Counted from the first letter of the stretch, positions 1 to 10,966 are shown. The stretch: DNA of 64,000 bases from Gnetum montanum (GCA_015680685.1 MNCI01003445.1:286006-350005), one strand, 5' to 3'. Notes: generated from the letters alone by a model not told the origin. Translations and numbers: made by a program.

Positions 1-17
1 TTTTCTATCTCCGAACC

Positions 18-605
18 CTATTCTTCTTCAATGTTATTGACGGTCCTAGGGGTGATTTCGTCACCGCGTATCACAACCTCCCCTCCGGCGTAGGGCAGGT
101 GTATCTCTTGGTGTATTAGTGACGAAACCGTCCTTAGCTGGGCTAACCACGACCTCCCCAAGATCAGGTTGAACCCTGGCATCTCCTTGACGACTAAGAA
201 AGTGGCCTCTGTTGGGAATTGATTCCCCGCCACAAACTCAATACGCACCGTCCCCTTAACCTGAACCCATGCCCCGTTGAACAATTTTACGCAGGCCGTC
301 ATCGTGGACGTGATCTGGTCGACCAGACCCAACCTATCCACGATGGAATAGGGAATGACATTGGTAGCCGTGCCATCGTCCACGTGCACTCTCCGGATCC
401 GGTATTGACCGACCCGGATAGTGATAAACATAGGTTCAGTGGTCACTTGACCTTTCTCAGGATCGTTTTTGATAGACCCATCGTGGAAGGTCAGCGAGGA
501 AGGCGTAGGTTGCTCAGCTTCGGAAGGAAACATGACAGCATGTATCGCTTCCTCCTCCGCTGGCAAGCTTTCATCCACTAATATGGATGTCAGCATGTGA
601 ACCAT
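18..605 (-). CDS. Retropepsin-like aspartic protease of element A
   Basis: An open 195-residue stretch that matures Gag-Pol in related elements. The active-site region reads VHVDDGTATNVIPYSIVDRL, with Asp-Asp-Gly in place of the commoner Asp-Thr/Ser-Gly. The hydrophobic ILGR motif appears as FNLILGRSWLAQL, followed by IHQEIHLPY. The N-terminal third (LTFHDGSIKNDPEKGQV) matches 32215-32400 of element I. It is one base out of frame with gag upstream, either a frameshift mutation or the normal gag-pol arrangement. The ATG at 605 is simply the first in the open stretch, not a proven start; RT and integrase would follow left of base 1. Confidence 0.75.
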   Translation of the reverse strand: MVHMLTSILVDESLPAEEEAIHAVMFPSEAEQPTPSSLTFHDGSIKNDPEKGQVTTEPMFITIRVGQYRIRRVHVDDGTATNVIPYSIVDRLGLVDQITSTMTACVKLFNGAWVQVKGTVRIEFVAGNQFPTEATFLVVKEMPGFNLILGRSWLAQLRTVSSLIHQEIHLPYAGGEVVIRGDEITPRTVNNIEEE

Positions 606-846
606 AGCCTCATGGTGTTCTCAAGACGTCATAAGCAGGTCATAAAGGCTCAGCGTTGTGTTTTTTTGTTTAAGAGCCTGTTTAACTTGCGTAAATGCGT
701 CGAGGAGGCCCTTCTCCTGGCTAGGTTGTTTTTCTCCCCTATCCTCTTCCATTCGGCCCAAGAGACAGATCTCCCAAGGTGGAACGGTGTTAGTTAGAGG
801 GTTGCTCTTTTTCTTGCCAAGAGAAGGCGGTTGCGTTTCCGCACCT
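606..846 (-). other. Linker between gag and protease frames of element A
   Basis: This 240-base stretch lies between the end of the gag frame and the protease ORF. In element I the equivalent part is read through in one frame, so here it probably holds the frame change. No separate gene seen. Confidence 0.4.
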
Positions 847-3585
847 TTATCCTGCCCCTGAGGTACAGGTAAAAGTGCAGAGGCCGAGCGTAGAGTGGTC
901 TTTCGTTGCGTTAACTAATGTGTCCTCTCCCTTCTGTTTGGGAGGTGAGGGTTGACGCTTTTGGTTGGAGGTCTGCCCCTGCGTAAGAGGAGCAGCTTGT
1001 GGTTTTGGTGCCCTGATAATGAAGGGCACCTTGGGCGTGGGCGCGGACGAGGTTGCGGCTTGGCTGTTGCTGCGTGATTGAGAGTACATCCGAGAAGGTG
1101 CCTGTATAATGAAGGGCGGCCTCGAGACCCCCTTGGCTGCCGATGAAATGGTTGGCCCCCTTTGTGAGTTGGCAGGAACAAGCAAAACAAAGGGTTGTTT
1201 TGGCGGTTCCCTCCTCTCACTATCCGTACTCACCACAGTGATTGTATAAGGATCATCGTTTGCATTCAACGGGTCCTTGTACACGTGCAATGTTTGGTTT
1301 TCTGGACGTGTCAGGTTGCTGCTATCTAACTTGAGTGAACCGTCGTCCAGCATACGTTGAATGTCGTCTTTCAACGCCCAACAGTAATCCGTATCGTGAC
1401 CACACAGCTAGTGGTAGTCACAGAAACGGTCCAGCCTGAAAGATCTTGGAACTGGTGGCTCGTTAGGTAAGGCTAGAGAAGGGTTCTTTAGCAATTCACA
1501 ATGACGTCTGTGACACTTCAGAGCCTCCTGGGACACCTTCTTAAGTTGAATGTGCCCTGACCCTAACAGTTGTTTCAGCAGTTCAGAATGCTTTACAGGT
1601 AATGTCGTGTACTTTGAGCGATCCTTACGCTCAAAGTTTGGCTTAGGCTAGGGGGGCCCTTCAGGGGTAGTTGTGTTTTGGCTGGTGCCAGCACCAGCCG
1701 TGGTTTTAGGAGGCGCCGTGGGTGCTTTTTTGTTCTTCGTCTTTGTATTCTCAGTCATTGCAGCTACTGTCGTTGTCGCTGCTCTGCCTTTGTCTTTGCT
1801 CTTGTTATGTGCATTCCTATAGGCGACATACGCCAGGTCTTTGCTGGCCTCCGCAGCATCTTGGATGCTTCGAACTTAAGTGAAGGCTTGATGTAAAGAA
1901 TTGGGGGAAAGGTAGTACAGCTTTGACTTAATGAAGTCATTGACTACTCCCTTAAACATCGCTAGCATATGTGAGTCCGCGATCGGCTCGCGGATCTCAT
2001 TCAAGGTAGCATTCCAGCACTGTATAAACTTTTGGACGAGCTCGAGTGGGTCTTGTTTCACCCCCATGAGCTAATCCAGTGTGACTTCCGATTTCAAATT
2101 GTATTTGAAGCGGGTCACAAATTGGGTTAGCAGTTCTTCCAGGGTTGAGATGGAAGAACGTGGGAGGGCTCGGTACCAATCCAAAGCTTTCCCTGTTAAC
2201 GACATCGCAAAGACTCGGATGATAGTGTGTGGCCACTGTTGCAACAACAAGGACTCAGATCTAAATGTGACCAAGTGCGCGTTGGGATCTCCCTCCCCAT
2301 TATACTTGGTGAAATGATGCAGGGACATCCCCGGCGGCAATGACAGCATAGGAACCGCTGGACTAATTGGATCATCCTGATAAAAGTCCATGATCTGAAC
2401 GGTGTCAAAACTAGCGGCTTTGAGGCGTCAAACCTCTTCGGTAAGAGTCTGTATCAGCTGGAAGGCTTGGTCCAGGCCTGTTGGTGGGGGTGTTTGCGCG
2501 GAAGACATAGGAGGTTGGACCGGGAGGGCGGCGCCAGGAAATGGAAAGGACGAGCGAGGTTGACCGGCTGGTTGCGGTGGGGGGATTCCAGCAGGGAGGG
2601 GAACCTGTGAAGACCACCACCTGCTGGTTTGCGCAGAGGGGTTAGCCGCCGCCTGCTGCGTGAGATAAGGATGAGAATACTGTGGTACCCCCTGTGGAAC
2701 ATACGTTGCGGGTGCAATCGGGGGTTGCACGCCGTACACCACAGACTGGGTCTGTTGCGCCGCAGGGTTGGCCCACTACCCTGCAGCAGGCTGTTGGGCG
2801 TAAGTTTGTGGCTGAACGACTACGGTAATCTATTGGGTCAGAGGGGGCGGAAGCGACAAGGTCTACACCGAGCGCGTTGCGGGTATGTTGTGGGATTGCA
2901 TCTAAGGAATGAAGTGGGGCGCAACGGTCGCCGGGACCACCACCGGGATGCTAAGTACTCGCGGTGACGAGACTGCCCCCACGTTATTGTGGGGCATTTG
3001 TACTTGCAGCCCAGACGGTTGTGCAGTGGCCTGCGGCATGGCAGGGAAATGCATCTGCGCGGTCATGGCTGGGTCAAGAGGTGCGGCTTCTCCATTGAAA
3101 GGAAACAAGGGATTTATATATGTTTGGGGGCTCAGAGTATGGAACGAATGTTCCGACTGGGCTACCAATTCATCCTCTTCCTCTTCCCCATGCTAGAGCT
3201 CCACCACAGCTTGTGCCGCCTGGCCCTTGGACATGACCAACTATGTCATGAGTTGATGTTGGTGTTCGGTCAAGGGGATGATGTCGTAAGCCGTTGGTTT
3301 GAAGTCATGGCCCCCTCGGTGGACCAACTCAAAGTTTCGTTTTGCTTCGACTTCAGCACGACTAAGAGCCAGCTTTGCCTGGATCTTAACACATATAAAG
3401 TTATATTCTTCAGGGGTTATGACCGTGAAGACGGGCTCTTTTCCCTGAAGTCGCAATGATCGGCGCAACGGTCCCTGAGATCCTGTTGCACCAAGAGCTG
3501 GTCGGGTGATCGCGACAGGGTTCACAGATGTGGCACCTAGATCGGTAGGGACCATGGCAGTTGTGGTTGTGTACAAGGAATCCAT
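847..3585 (-). pseudogene. gag: Gag polyprotein of element A, interrupted by stops
   Basis: One reading frame can be followed from the ATG at 3585 to 847, broken by several stops, for example TAG at 3241, 2902 and 2071, TGA at 2428 and TAA at 1876. The order is a charged N-terminal part, a long Pro/Gln-rich region (about 3170-2430), the retrotransposon gag core at 2391-2071 (FTKYNGEGDPNAHLVTF and the following ALDWYRALP), and a Pro-rich linker with repeated PFII-x-AP motifs (1374-847). The gag core would form the capsid. Element I has the same order and motifs. Many stops are TAG where a relative has Gln or Trp, which suits deamination of methylated cytosine. Confidence 0.8.
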
Positions 3586-3810
3586 TGATCAATGAAGTTA
3601 ACGGTAACTGGTAATCGGATCTAAGAGATAGTTGGCAACAAAAGCACAAATAGGCTTTCTACCCTGTAGGATTCCAAAGGAATCATTGCTGCGACCGATC
3701 TACACCACACGACTTATCGTAAGCTTCCCTGGAGGTATTACGTTTACGATTTTGGGTATAGATTGCTAATAGGGCTACCCGAAATATCCAGATCGGAGCC
3801 TGCAGGCCCT
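3586..3810 (-). other. 5' leader of element A
   Basis: Untranslated stretch between the primer-binding site and the first candidate gag ATG at 3585. I see no ORF or conserved structure in it. Confidence 0.5.
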
Positions 3811-3824
3811 CCTTCTAGCGCCAG
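3811..3824 (-). other. Primer-binding site of element A
   Basis: Six bases inside the LTR end, the minus strand reads CTGGCGCTAGAAGG, continuing GAGGGCC. TGGCGC is the expected start of a PBS (complement of a tRNA 3' CCA end). It is not the initiator-Met site. A tRNA-Arg primer is commonly reported for Ogre elements, but I have not matched this one to a tRNA. Confidence 0.6.
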
Positions 3825-3829
3825 AAAAC

Positions 3830-5288
3830 TGTAACGACGGAAAACGTCGGCAGCTAGAAAATACCGAACAGATTCCGTGTACACAGTTTTAACCACGGAT
3901 CCATGCGAGCGCTATGCTGGAAAAACGAATCCGCGGCGCCCTGAACGGTCTTGTCAATCAGACAGGGACTTACTAATTAGTAAACTGATGAATGTCTAGT
4001 GAAACGATCTGATTCGAGAAATCGCAAAAACGAGGGGAAAACGATGTAGATGAATTGCAACGATGATAATGCTAAACACGATAAGAAGAGGCTAGCGTAA
4101 GAGAAACACGTAGATTCAAGATCTACGCTTTGACTTAAAAAATGTGTATTTTGTATAGCTCGTTACACCGGGGAGACCTCGATTACTGGATGTGAACAAT
4201 GCACAAAACAACAAGAAAACTGTCCAAACAGAAGTCCGATCTACCTCGAGGGCTAAAGCCGAGATGCAAGGAAGGTCAAGCTCTGACACCTACCGATCAA
4301 CTGTTTCTGACCAATAGAGTCTTCCCCAGCAGAACGATTACTCCTATTGCTGGTACTCAAAGCGAACTGTGCTCTGTTTCTACCGGAAGGTGATGCTGTC
4401 AACAATTGCCAAAGCGCTGCTCTCTGTATCTCTGCTCAAAAGGTGATAAGTGCTCCAGTGCTCAGAAAAATGCCTTTGCTTCTCTGATTTGCCAACCCCT
4501 GTATCTTTGTCAACTGGGGTATTTATAGGCTGCGACGCTCTGTGGAAAAGGCGCAACCCTGATGACATGTGTCCTGAGTGTTTCGGGCACTGTTGGTTTG
4601 ACCATTTTTTGCATCAAACCTCATGACTACGCACAATACGCTCGTTCGCGTATTGTGCGTGTGAAGAAGAGGTGCACGTCAGGCATGTCTCGACTGTCTT
4701 TGAGTTATATTACGCTCATTCACGCTGCGTCACGTGTATGAGCGTAACGTAACATGGAAACAATGGATTCAAGCTGTTTTACGCTTTCTTACGCAGCCAC
4801 GCGTAATGAAGCGTAAATAATGTTTAGCTCGGCGATGCAATACGCTGCGATACGCTGCGTTGCGTGATGAGCGTATGATGAGCAGTCGCACTTTCTTAGA
4901 CTTTGCCTTTGACTGTTCTGGAGCTTATTACGCTGCCGTGCGTAGCAGAGCGTAAACCTGGCCTTGAACAAAAGACTTAGCAAAATACACAAGAAGTCGC
5001 ATATCACACTGCTTAAGCTTCTCCCTATGCCGAAGCAACTATCCTCTTGATGTCGGACTGTGTTTAAGCAAAGTCACGCTCAGCGTCATTACGCTGCGTT
5101 GCGTGATGTAGCGTAAACAGAAAAAGCATAGAAAGATTAGGAATCTGCACAAGAAGTTGAGGACTCGATGCTATGCGCCTCTTGGTGTTGCTCTGTCTCA
5201 GTCTCCCTTCTGGAATTCTGACATGCGCCCTTGCTTGAATTGCAAATCTTTGCCTAAGGCCAACTTGCAAATCTTTCATGGTGTTTCA
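3830..5288 (-). repeat. 5' LTR of element A (1459 bp)
   Basis: The LTR runs from TGAAACACC (5288 leftward) to TCGTTACA (ending 3830), so it has TG...CA ends. Both boundaries agree with three other copies in the window (5886-7264, 28916-30280, 36877-38493): the U5 end shares the block reading TAAGTCCCT, GACAAGACC and GTTAAAACTGTGTAC. U3 is packed with short inverted motifs of the type TTACGCT...AGCGTAA. The base just outside the LTR 5' end is 5289; the expected 5-bp target duplication (ATGGT on the plus strand) cannot be checked because the other end is outside the window. Confidence 0.8.
4629..5117. repeat. Cluster of short inverted repeats in U3 of LTR A
   Basis: At least six small hairpin-forming units occur. 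4629-4641 pairs perfectly with 4648-4660 (13 bp, 6-base loop). 4710-4719 pairs with 4738-4747 (10 bp, TTACGCTCAT). 4778-4786 pairs with 4809-4817 (9 bp). Further TTACGCT...AGCGTAA pairs lie at about 4840-4875, 4927-4954 and 5089-5117. Spacing between units is irregular, so this is not a simple tandem repeat. Confidence 0.75.
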
Positions 5289-5872
5289 ATGGTGTTATGA
5301 GGTGGCCGCTTAGACTAGTCTCGCTACTTGGAAGTGCAAACCCTACCTCTCCCTCCATCGGATACTTTACTTTGTTTTCCTCTTTCCTTAGCCTTTCAAT
5401 TATCCTTACCTTTGTCTTTGCTTGTACAGAACGTGAGCATTAAGTCAATCCTTTTGCATCATCATGTCCATGAACAGGCGTAACGCAGCTCACCTTATGG
5501 GATGCAATATGCACTTTTTCAAAAAAAAGGATGTAAAAAAACTCATCCAAGCCATGTGGGCGTAACACAACTCATCCTTGCCAGCCCCCCCATATGCAGT
5601 ATGCCGACGTAACCTTTTGCAAACACATTAGCAAAAGGAAGTAATGACTTGTTTGGAAAAGCTTCATGTTCATCTATTTGAGTCTTCCCCGAACCTACCA
5701 TCTCTAACTCCTATAAGATCCCTCCTATACCCTATGACCCTCCATGCTTGCACTTCTAAGTTTGACAGAACGACATTTGAGCAGTCTCCGATAGACGCTA
5801 TTGATCCCTTTACCTTTTCAGTGTTTCATATTCTTTGTCGACGTCTTTCGGGCAAGCCCTCTAAACGTCAAC

Positions 5873-5881
5873 AAAGAGGGG
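5873..5881 (+). other. Polypurine tract of element B
   Basis: AAAGAGGGG lies just before the LTR start. The matching tracts before the two LTRs of element I are at 28900-28911 and 36864-36872. This is the expected primer for plus-strand DNA synthesis. Confidence 0.6.
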
Positions 5882-5885
5882 CCAT

Positions 5886-7264
5886 TAAAACACTGTGAAA
5901 ATTTCGAGGCCTCGGCAGTTCAGCAAAAAAAGCTGGTGACTCAGGCAAAGGGGTCGCAACAAGGCACAGCACAACAAGTTCCTTTTCAGATTAAAGGCAT
6001 GTTCTGCCATGCTGCACGGCATAGCACAAATGAATTCTAGAAGATAGAGCAAAACGACGGGTGCACAGCGGGAAGCTTTTGACTTTGCAAATTATCTATG
6101 TTTTGAGAACCTTAGATTTTTGGCATATTACACTACATTACGCAACATGGTGTAATGTAGCATAATGTCAAAAAGCAACTCGCCACAACATCAAGGACAG
6201 AAAATGCCCAAAAACTTCAGCAAACACTTCGATTTTTTTTTTTTTTCCAAGTGCGCTGTTTTACGCTGAGTTATGCTATGAAGTGTAATCTGGCATAGTG
6301 CAGTGTAATCTAGTATGATGCAGCGTAATACAGACATAGTGAAGCATCAACAGTTCATGCGGTGCAATACTCTCTCCAGCGTATTGTAGCGTAATTAAGA
6401 AATCGCCTATTGACAAAGCTCCAACAAGAGCAATTTACACAGCGTTACGCTTTAGAGCGTAAGGTGGTGTGGCACCACAAACTTTAACAACCACCACTTC
6501 AAGTCAATGACACTTTGCAAATTCAAGACACGCATCATCTAAACAGCATCTTTTGCTTGACCCTAACCTTATAAATGCTCCGGTTGACAATGACCAAAGA
6601 AGGCAAAAAAAAAATTCTCCTAAGATTGAACGAATTTTCTTTGTGAGTGATTTTTCCCTTCTGTTGATGATCGTGGATAGCTTTTGACAAGAGAACAAAG
6701 AGAATTAGTAATCGCAAGAATATCGAAGGCAATTGGCAAGAATCTCCAGTTAGGAATAGTAGGTTGACAGACATTCTACTTCAGACCAGCTCCTTTGTAC
6801 ACCACTAGAACGAGGTAGATCGACCTTTGCTTACTTTATCTTTGAACAGTTTTCTTATTATTGGCACTTGCTTTGCCCAGACCAAAGTCTACTTGTAATA
6901 GTTATATTCAATATACTTTTTTCGTGAAGTGAATCCCAGATCTCGGGGTTGCCTGCGTTCTAAATCTGATCTTTTGAGTCTCATCTATACAAATCTTGCA
7001 AATCATTGTAAATCTACTTCGTCATTTTTGATTGCCCGCTAAGATAACAATATCATATTTTCTCGTAAAGATCCATCATTTTATTACCCAAATATCACAA
7101 AATTTTTTACTGATCAAGTAAGTCCCTATCTGATCGACAAGACCATTCAGGGCACCTTGGATTCGTTTTCTCTCCAGCACGATCCTCGCATGGATCTGGG
7201 GTTAAAACTGTGTACGCGGACTTTCGTTCGGTATTTCTAACGACCAACATTTTCTATTGTTACA
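5886..7264 (+). repeat. 3' LTR of element B (1379 bp)
   Basis: The LTR begins TAAAACACTG (TG mutated to TA) and ends TATTGTTACA. Bases 7115-7240 match the reverse complement of the U5 part of LTR A at about 3850-3980. It carries its own hairpin cluster (about 6120-6460), for example CTACATTAC pairing with GTAATGTAG near 6133-6163, and a run of 17 T near 6230. Confidence 0.75.
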
Positions 7265-7268
7265 ATAG

Positions 7269-7763
7269 GCATGGGGAAGGCCACCATCTAGCCAACCACA
7301 TCCTTCCTATCCACCAAAACCAAATGCCTACTATGTTCAACATCCTATTTCTCCAATCAATTTTGAATCCTCTACTTCCAATAATCACTATCACTTTCCC
7401 AAGTACCATTGGCCCATGTCTTCTCCTAATGGATCACCACCCCATACTTCTCACACTTCTCCTCACCCTTGGTATTCTCATCCTTCATCTCCTTCTACAC
7501 CGTCATCAAATGTATCAGACGGTTCTGCACCACCATGCTAACCAATGGATGTAACTTGTACTACTACTATTAATGAAAGTAGGTTCCCTTCACAATGTGT
7601 GAAGCATCCCTTCTTTAGGCATGACCATAAGAATCACACTTCTGAATCTACTTCACCTTCTAAACTAGCCCAAGGAAAACCTAGTGCCACATCTTCCTTA
7701 GCCCCATCAACAACCCCTATCACTATACCCAGGCCTCCACCTCACACTCCAACATCCACATGA
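7269..7763 (+). pseudogene. gag: Gag remnant of element C (Pro/His/Tyr-rich region)
   Basis: One frame runs from 7269 to 7763 with a TAA at 7539. It includes NAYYVQHPISP, which matches YGYYVQQPISP of E (63995-63183) and YGYYVQCPL of D, then a Ser/Pro/His-rich stretch and KHPFFRHDHKN, matching the KRPFFRIKSPDK motif of E. This is the C-terminal gag region just before protease. The capsid core is absent because B cuts it off. Confidence 0.6.
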
Positions 7764-9988
7764 TCCAGTAAATTCACCAATGTGAAGGGACACACATATC
7801 CATGCATACTACCATATAGTCAAGGATGCTATAGTGGGCTAGATTTCCCTCATGATGTACACACACAATCTAACCTTCCCCACTATGCTTTCTATAATCA
7901 GGTGTGTGACCATTGATTTCTCTACCTAGCCACCATACCACCAAGAAGCACCCAATGGCTGGGGCATGATGGCCCCCTAACATTTCATACACGCATGAAG
8001 CCTATTCATCCCCTTATTAATCCTAGCAATGACCAAATGTTTAGTCATGGGGATCACCCCCCATTCTAATTTCCAAGATTTGTAAGTGTTATTTTATCTT
8101 TTTTTTTATGATTTTTTTTCATTTCTCTATTTCTTTTACTTTTTCGAATTGTTGTTTTCAATTTTTCGTTATAATCTTGATCGTGAATAAGTTGATCATG
8201 TTTCCCATTAAGGTGAGGTTTTTCTCTATGTTGCTTAGTCATAAGGGACTGATTATTTGGACATTAAGATCACGACATTCATCCACCTATTCCATTAATA
8301 AGAGGTTCATGCTCTGCTCACAATGGTAATCTTTCTCATCATTCAACTATAAATAATTTGATAATCATTGTGTTTGGAGGGACAAGTGAAGGACCAAGGT
8401 GGAATGACAAGGGTGTGACATCAAGGGAATTCATAGATTCTCTTTGGCTACTTCCATATGTTCTATTCTGTTGTCGAGGTTGTGACTATATCCTTGTAGA
8501 TCTAACAAAAAATGGAAGTAAGAACAATTCAAATGGTACTCAATAAGCTTCTATGGATCCCACTAGAAAGACATGTACCCATGCCTGAAGGTAGGCGACT
8601 TCATAGAGCCAAAAATGAATTGGAAAAAAAAAAGAAAAAGAAAAAAAGAAGAAAGAAAAGAAAAAAAGGAAGAGAGTGAGCCAATGTGACACAACTCTCC
8701 TACTCCTCCCTTGAACAAAACACCAAGTGATGTTACTCCCTGCAACTTTGGTAGGCTTATGGTTGTTTGTCAATGGGATGAAGTGATGCAGTGTCACTGC
8801 AATGTGGTATGGACTTGGTCTAGAACTTGGAAAGCTAAACACATGGTTATTTAATTACTAATTACACATAAGATTCCATTGTGACCATCATGAGAACCCT
8901 CATGTCCCAATTTCTATGATTCCTTCTGCGTCCATCTCATCTCGTTGTCCAAGTGTTCATAACTTGTGGTTGGTGTAACGTAGAGTTACTATCTCAACTT
9001 AGTGGTTTTAACATGTGTGTTTTTTTCACAAGTATATGTTGCATTCAACTTCTCTAATGCCTACAGACATTAGAGATGTGGTTCCACAAGGGCATCATAG
9101 GCTAGAGCCTGCTTCGGGGAGGACCCACTTGTGTAACTTTTGTAACTTGTCCCTATTGCACACAACATATTATTTTACACCCTCTAACTACTTACCTAAG
9201 TGAACTCTCCTTTCCCTTACCATTTTAATCAATCGTTCCTCAATAATCACTATACACCCTTCATCCTAGCCCCTTTTCACAAAGTTTCATATATGATCCC
9301 ACCATGACATACTTTTGGTGCCTCAAAAGTAATTTTCTAAATATTCCAAATATTCCAATTTAGTCTAAAATCCTTCATTATGCATTGAAAATTTCTTATT
9401 TCTACTCATTCCTTGCATTTAATGAATTTTAGAGGGGACACAATATCGAGTACATAATATTGCATCTTCCCTACCTAGATATACTCACGACCCTATCCAC
9501 TTCAAGTTCATCTCTCTCATTTGACACTAGGGGAGTTGTTGAAATTTTCCTTTGCAACTTAGAGCTTTACATATCCATCTTCCAAGTGCAATATCTTGCT
9601 CCCTAACATTTTGATTTCAATTCTGTTTGATCCTAGTTGAACCCAAAGTGTTCCACTTAGTTGCGGGGGAGTACGATAGTGGGAAGCATGCAAACATTTT
9701 TTGAAATTTTCCATCGTCCAAAGGATATTATAGGGGTAAGAAATTCAATGTTTACCAAAGAAACCTTCCATGTTTAAATGCCAAGCTAATTTTTATCAAT
9801 CACCCAGGCTTCCCAGATGATTGTAAGGTCAACATTAACACCTTTTGGAGCCACTTCTTGACAATATTTCTAATTCTAAAAATCACACTACGTAATTATG
9901 GATTGTTAATTAAGGCAATGAATGAGGTATGAATTGATAAAACTTTCTCTACAAAATCTTAGTAATAATGATTTTTGTGTGATTATAG
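7764..9988 (+). other. Post-pol untranslated region of element C
   Basis: From about 8040 (GTCATGGGGATC) this aligns with D from 50461 and with E from about 62680 leftward. It includes a T-rich stretch (8095-8170), the line around AGACATGTACCCATGCC (8570-8590), a purine run of about 50 bases (8623-8675) and the conserved hairpin pair at 9099-9128. No convincing ORF. Confidence 0.6.
9099..9128 (+). ncRNA. Conserved hairpin pair in element C 3' region
   Basis: AGGCTAGAGCCT can form a 5-bp stem with a 2-base loop, followed by GCTTCGGGGAGGACCCAC with a GGG-GAGGA-CCC stem-loop. Similar sequence occurs at 51627-51660 in D and on the minus strand at 61500-61530 in E, within otherwise diverged non-coding DNA. 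Candidate RNA structure only. Confidence 0.4.
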
Positions 9989-10498
9989 ATGACCCCAAAC
10001 AGAGGAGATCGAGCAAGACCTTCCCAAGATGTAGCCAAATTCCCGAGAGAAAGCAAAGGGCAAGAACCTTGAGAAGTTAAAAGAACACTTCCATGACCAG
10101 GTGGGAATGTATAAGGAAATCATCAAAAAGAATATCCATATGGCTAAGGTCCACATTAATTCTTTTAGTGCTCAACACACTAATTGGTGAGTCGTACTAG
10201 ATACCTATGCCTTCGTCCACCAAGCAAAATTGAAAAGTTGAGACTTGAGAATTTAGGACTTAACAAAGTACATGGAGTTGGCAAACCTACGACATGCCAA
10301 CTTGGACATGTTAACAACAGGGTGCCTGAGAACTGAGCTTGAGAAGCAGGTAGGTGCCACTTATGCTAAGTATGAGACAAAGTTTGAGGAACATAAGAAG
10401 ACATTGCAAAAATTAAAACTAGCAAACTCTAAATTAGAAGTGGTCAAAGCAAGCTACCATGAACAAAAGGATGTAGCAGCAAACTTGGCTTAACAACT
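9989..10498 (+). pseudogene. Remnant of the second (post-integrase) ORF in element C
   Basis: ATG at 9989 is preceded by a 3'-splice-like TTATAG. It encodes a start like that of the D ORF at 52595 (proline/lysine-rich), then jumps to the coiled-coil part. 10272-10490 (MELANLRHANLDMLTTGCLR, ending KASYHEQKDVAANLA) aligns with D 54850-55036. About 2 kb of the D sequence, including the globular part, is missing. Function unknown. Confidence 0.5.
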
Positions 10499-10966
10499 AA
10501 TAAATTACTAAGGATTCCAAGACAAACCTAGAGCCTATGAGGAGGAATGACAATAGTTTGAGGAGGAATGACAATAGTTTACTGTGTGGTATGTTAAAGC
10601 AAATTAGATGTTTTCACAACTATTGTGTCTATGGGAGGTGCCAACTCCATCAAACATTGGAACATTAGCATGGACCATGCATGATCCTCAGACAAAAGAA
10701 GAAAAACTATAGGTGCTTCTCCTACATCAACAATCTCAGAAGCGTGCAGGGCTAGATAAAGGAAAAGTGCTTATGGAGGAGCCACCACCTTTGGGAATCA
10801 CATGAGTTCCAACAATTTTGTATTTTGTGTCCAAATTTTATGTTCCCATACTATGGCATGGTGAGGCAGTAGTAGTCAATAATCCCATACCTTCATAATG
10901 TTTTGTAAGAGACTCATTTGTCATTGTATTAGCTTGAGGATGAGTTTTTATTCAGTCGTGGGGGTA

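Larger units (their letters stand above)
1..5288 (-). mobile_element. Element A: partial Ty3/Gypsy retrotransposon, Ogre/Tat-like
   Basis: Read on the minus strand, the order is 5' LTR (5288 to 3830), primer-binding site, leader, gag and protease; the rest lies left of base 1. The protease ends in the ILGR-W...HQE-H-P pattern and has an Asp-Asp-Gly site, as in the Ogre/Tat branch of plant Gypsy elements (family knowledge). It is more GC- and CpG-rich and has fewer stops than its relative at 27.9-38.5 kb, so I infer a younger insertion. It interrupts element B, whose 3' part resumes at 5289. Lineage assignment rests on gag, protease and PBS only, because pol is outside the window. Confidence 0.85.
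5289..7264 (+). mobile_element. Element B: 3' end of an older Ogre/Tat-like element
   Basis: 5289-5885 looks like the untranslated 3' internal region and 5886-7264 is the LTR. The segment at 5820-5885 (TTCTTTGTCGACGTCT and the following purine tract) aligns with the bases just before both LTRs of element I. The sequence after 7264 is element C, not a PBS, so this is a 3' LTR. The rest of B should lie on the other side of A, outside the window. No coding sequence is recognisable in 5289-5885. Confidence 0.7.

Noticed and set aside
219-581. Plus-strand ORF of 120 residues
   Set aside because: Antisense shadow of the element A protease.
2629-3459. Plus-strand ORFs, some over 100 residues
   Set aside because: Antisense shadows of the GC-rich gag of element A.
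8540-8842. Minus-strand ORF rich in Phe and Ser
   Set aside because: Product of a polypurine/polypyrimidine run, not a membrane protein gene.
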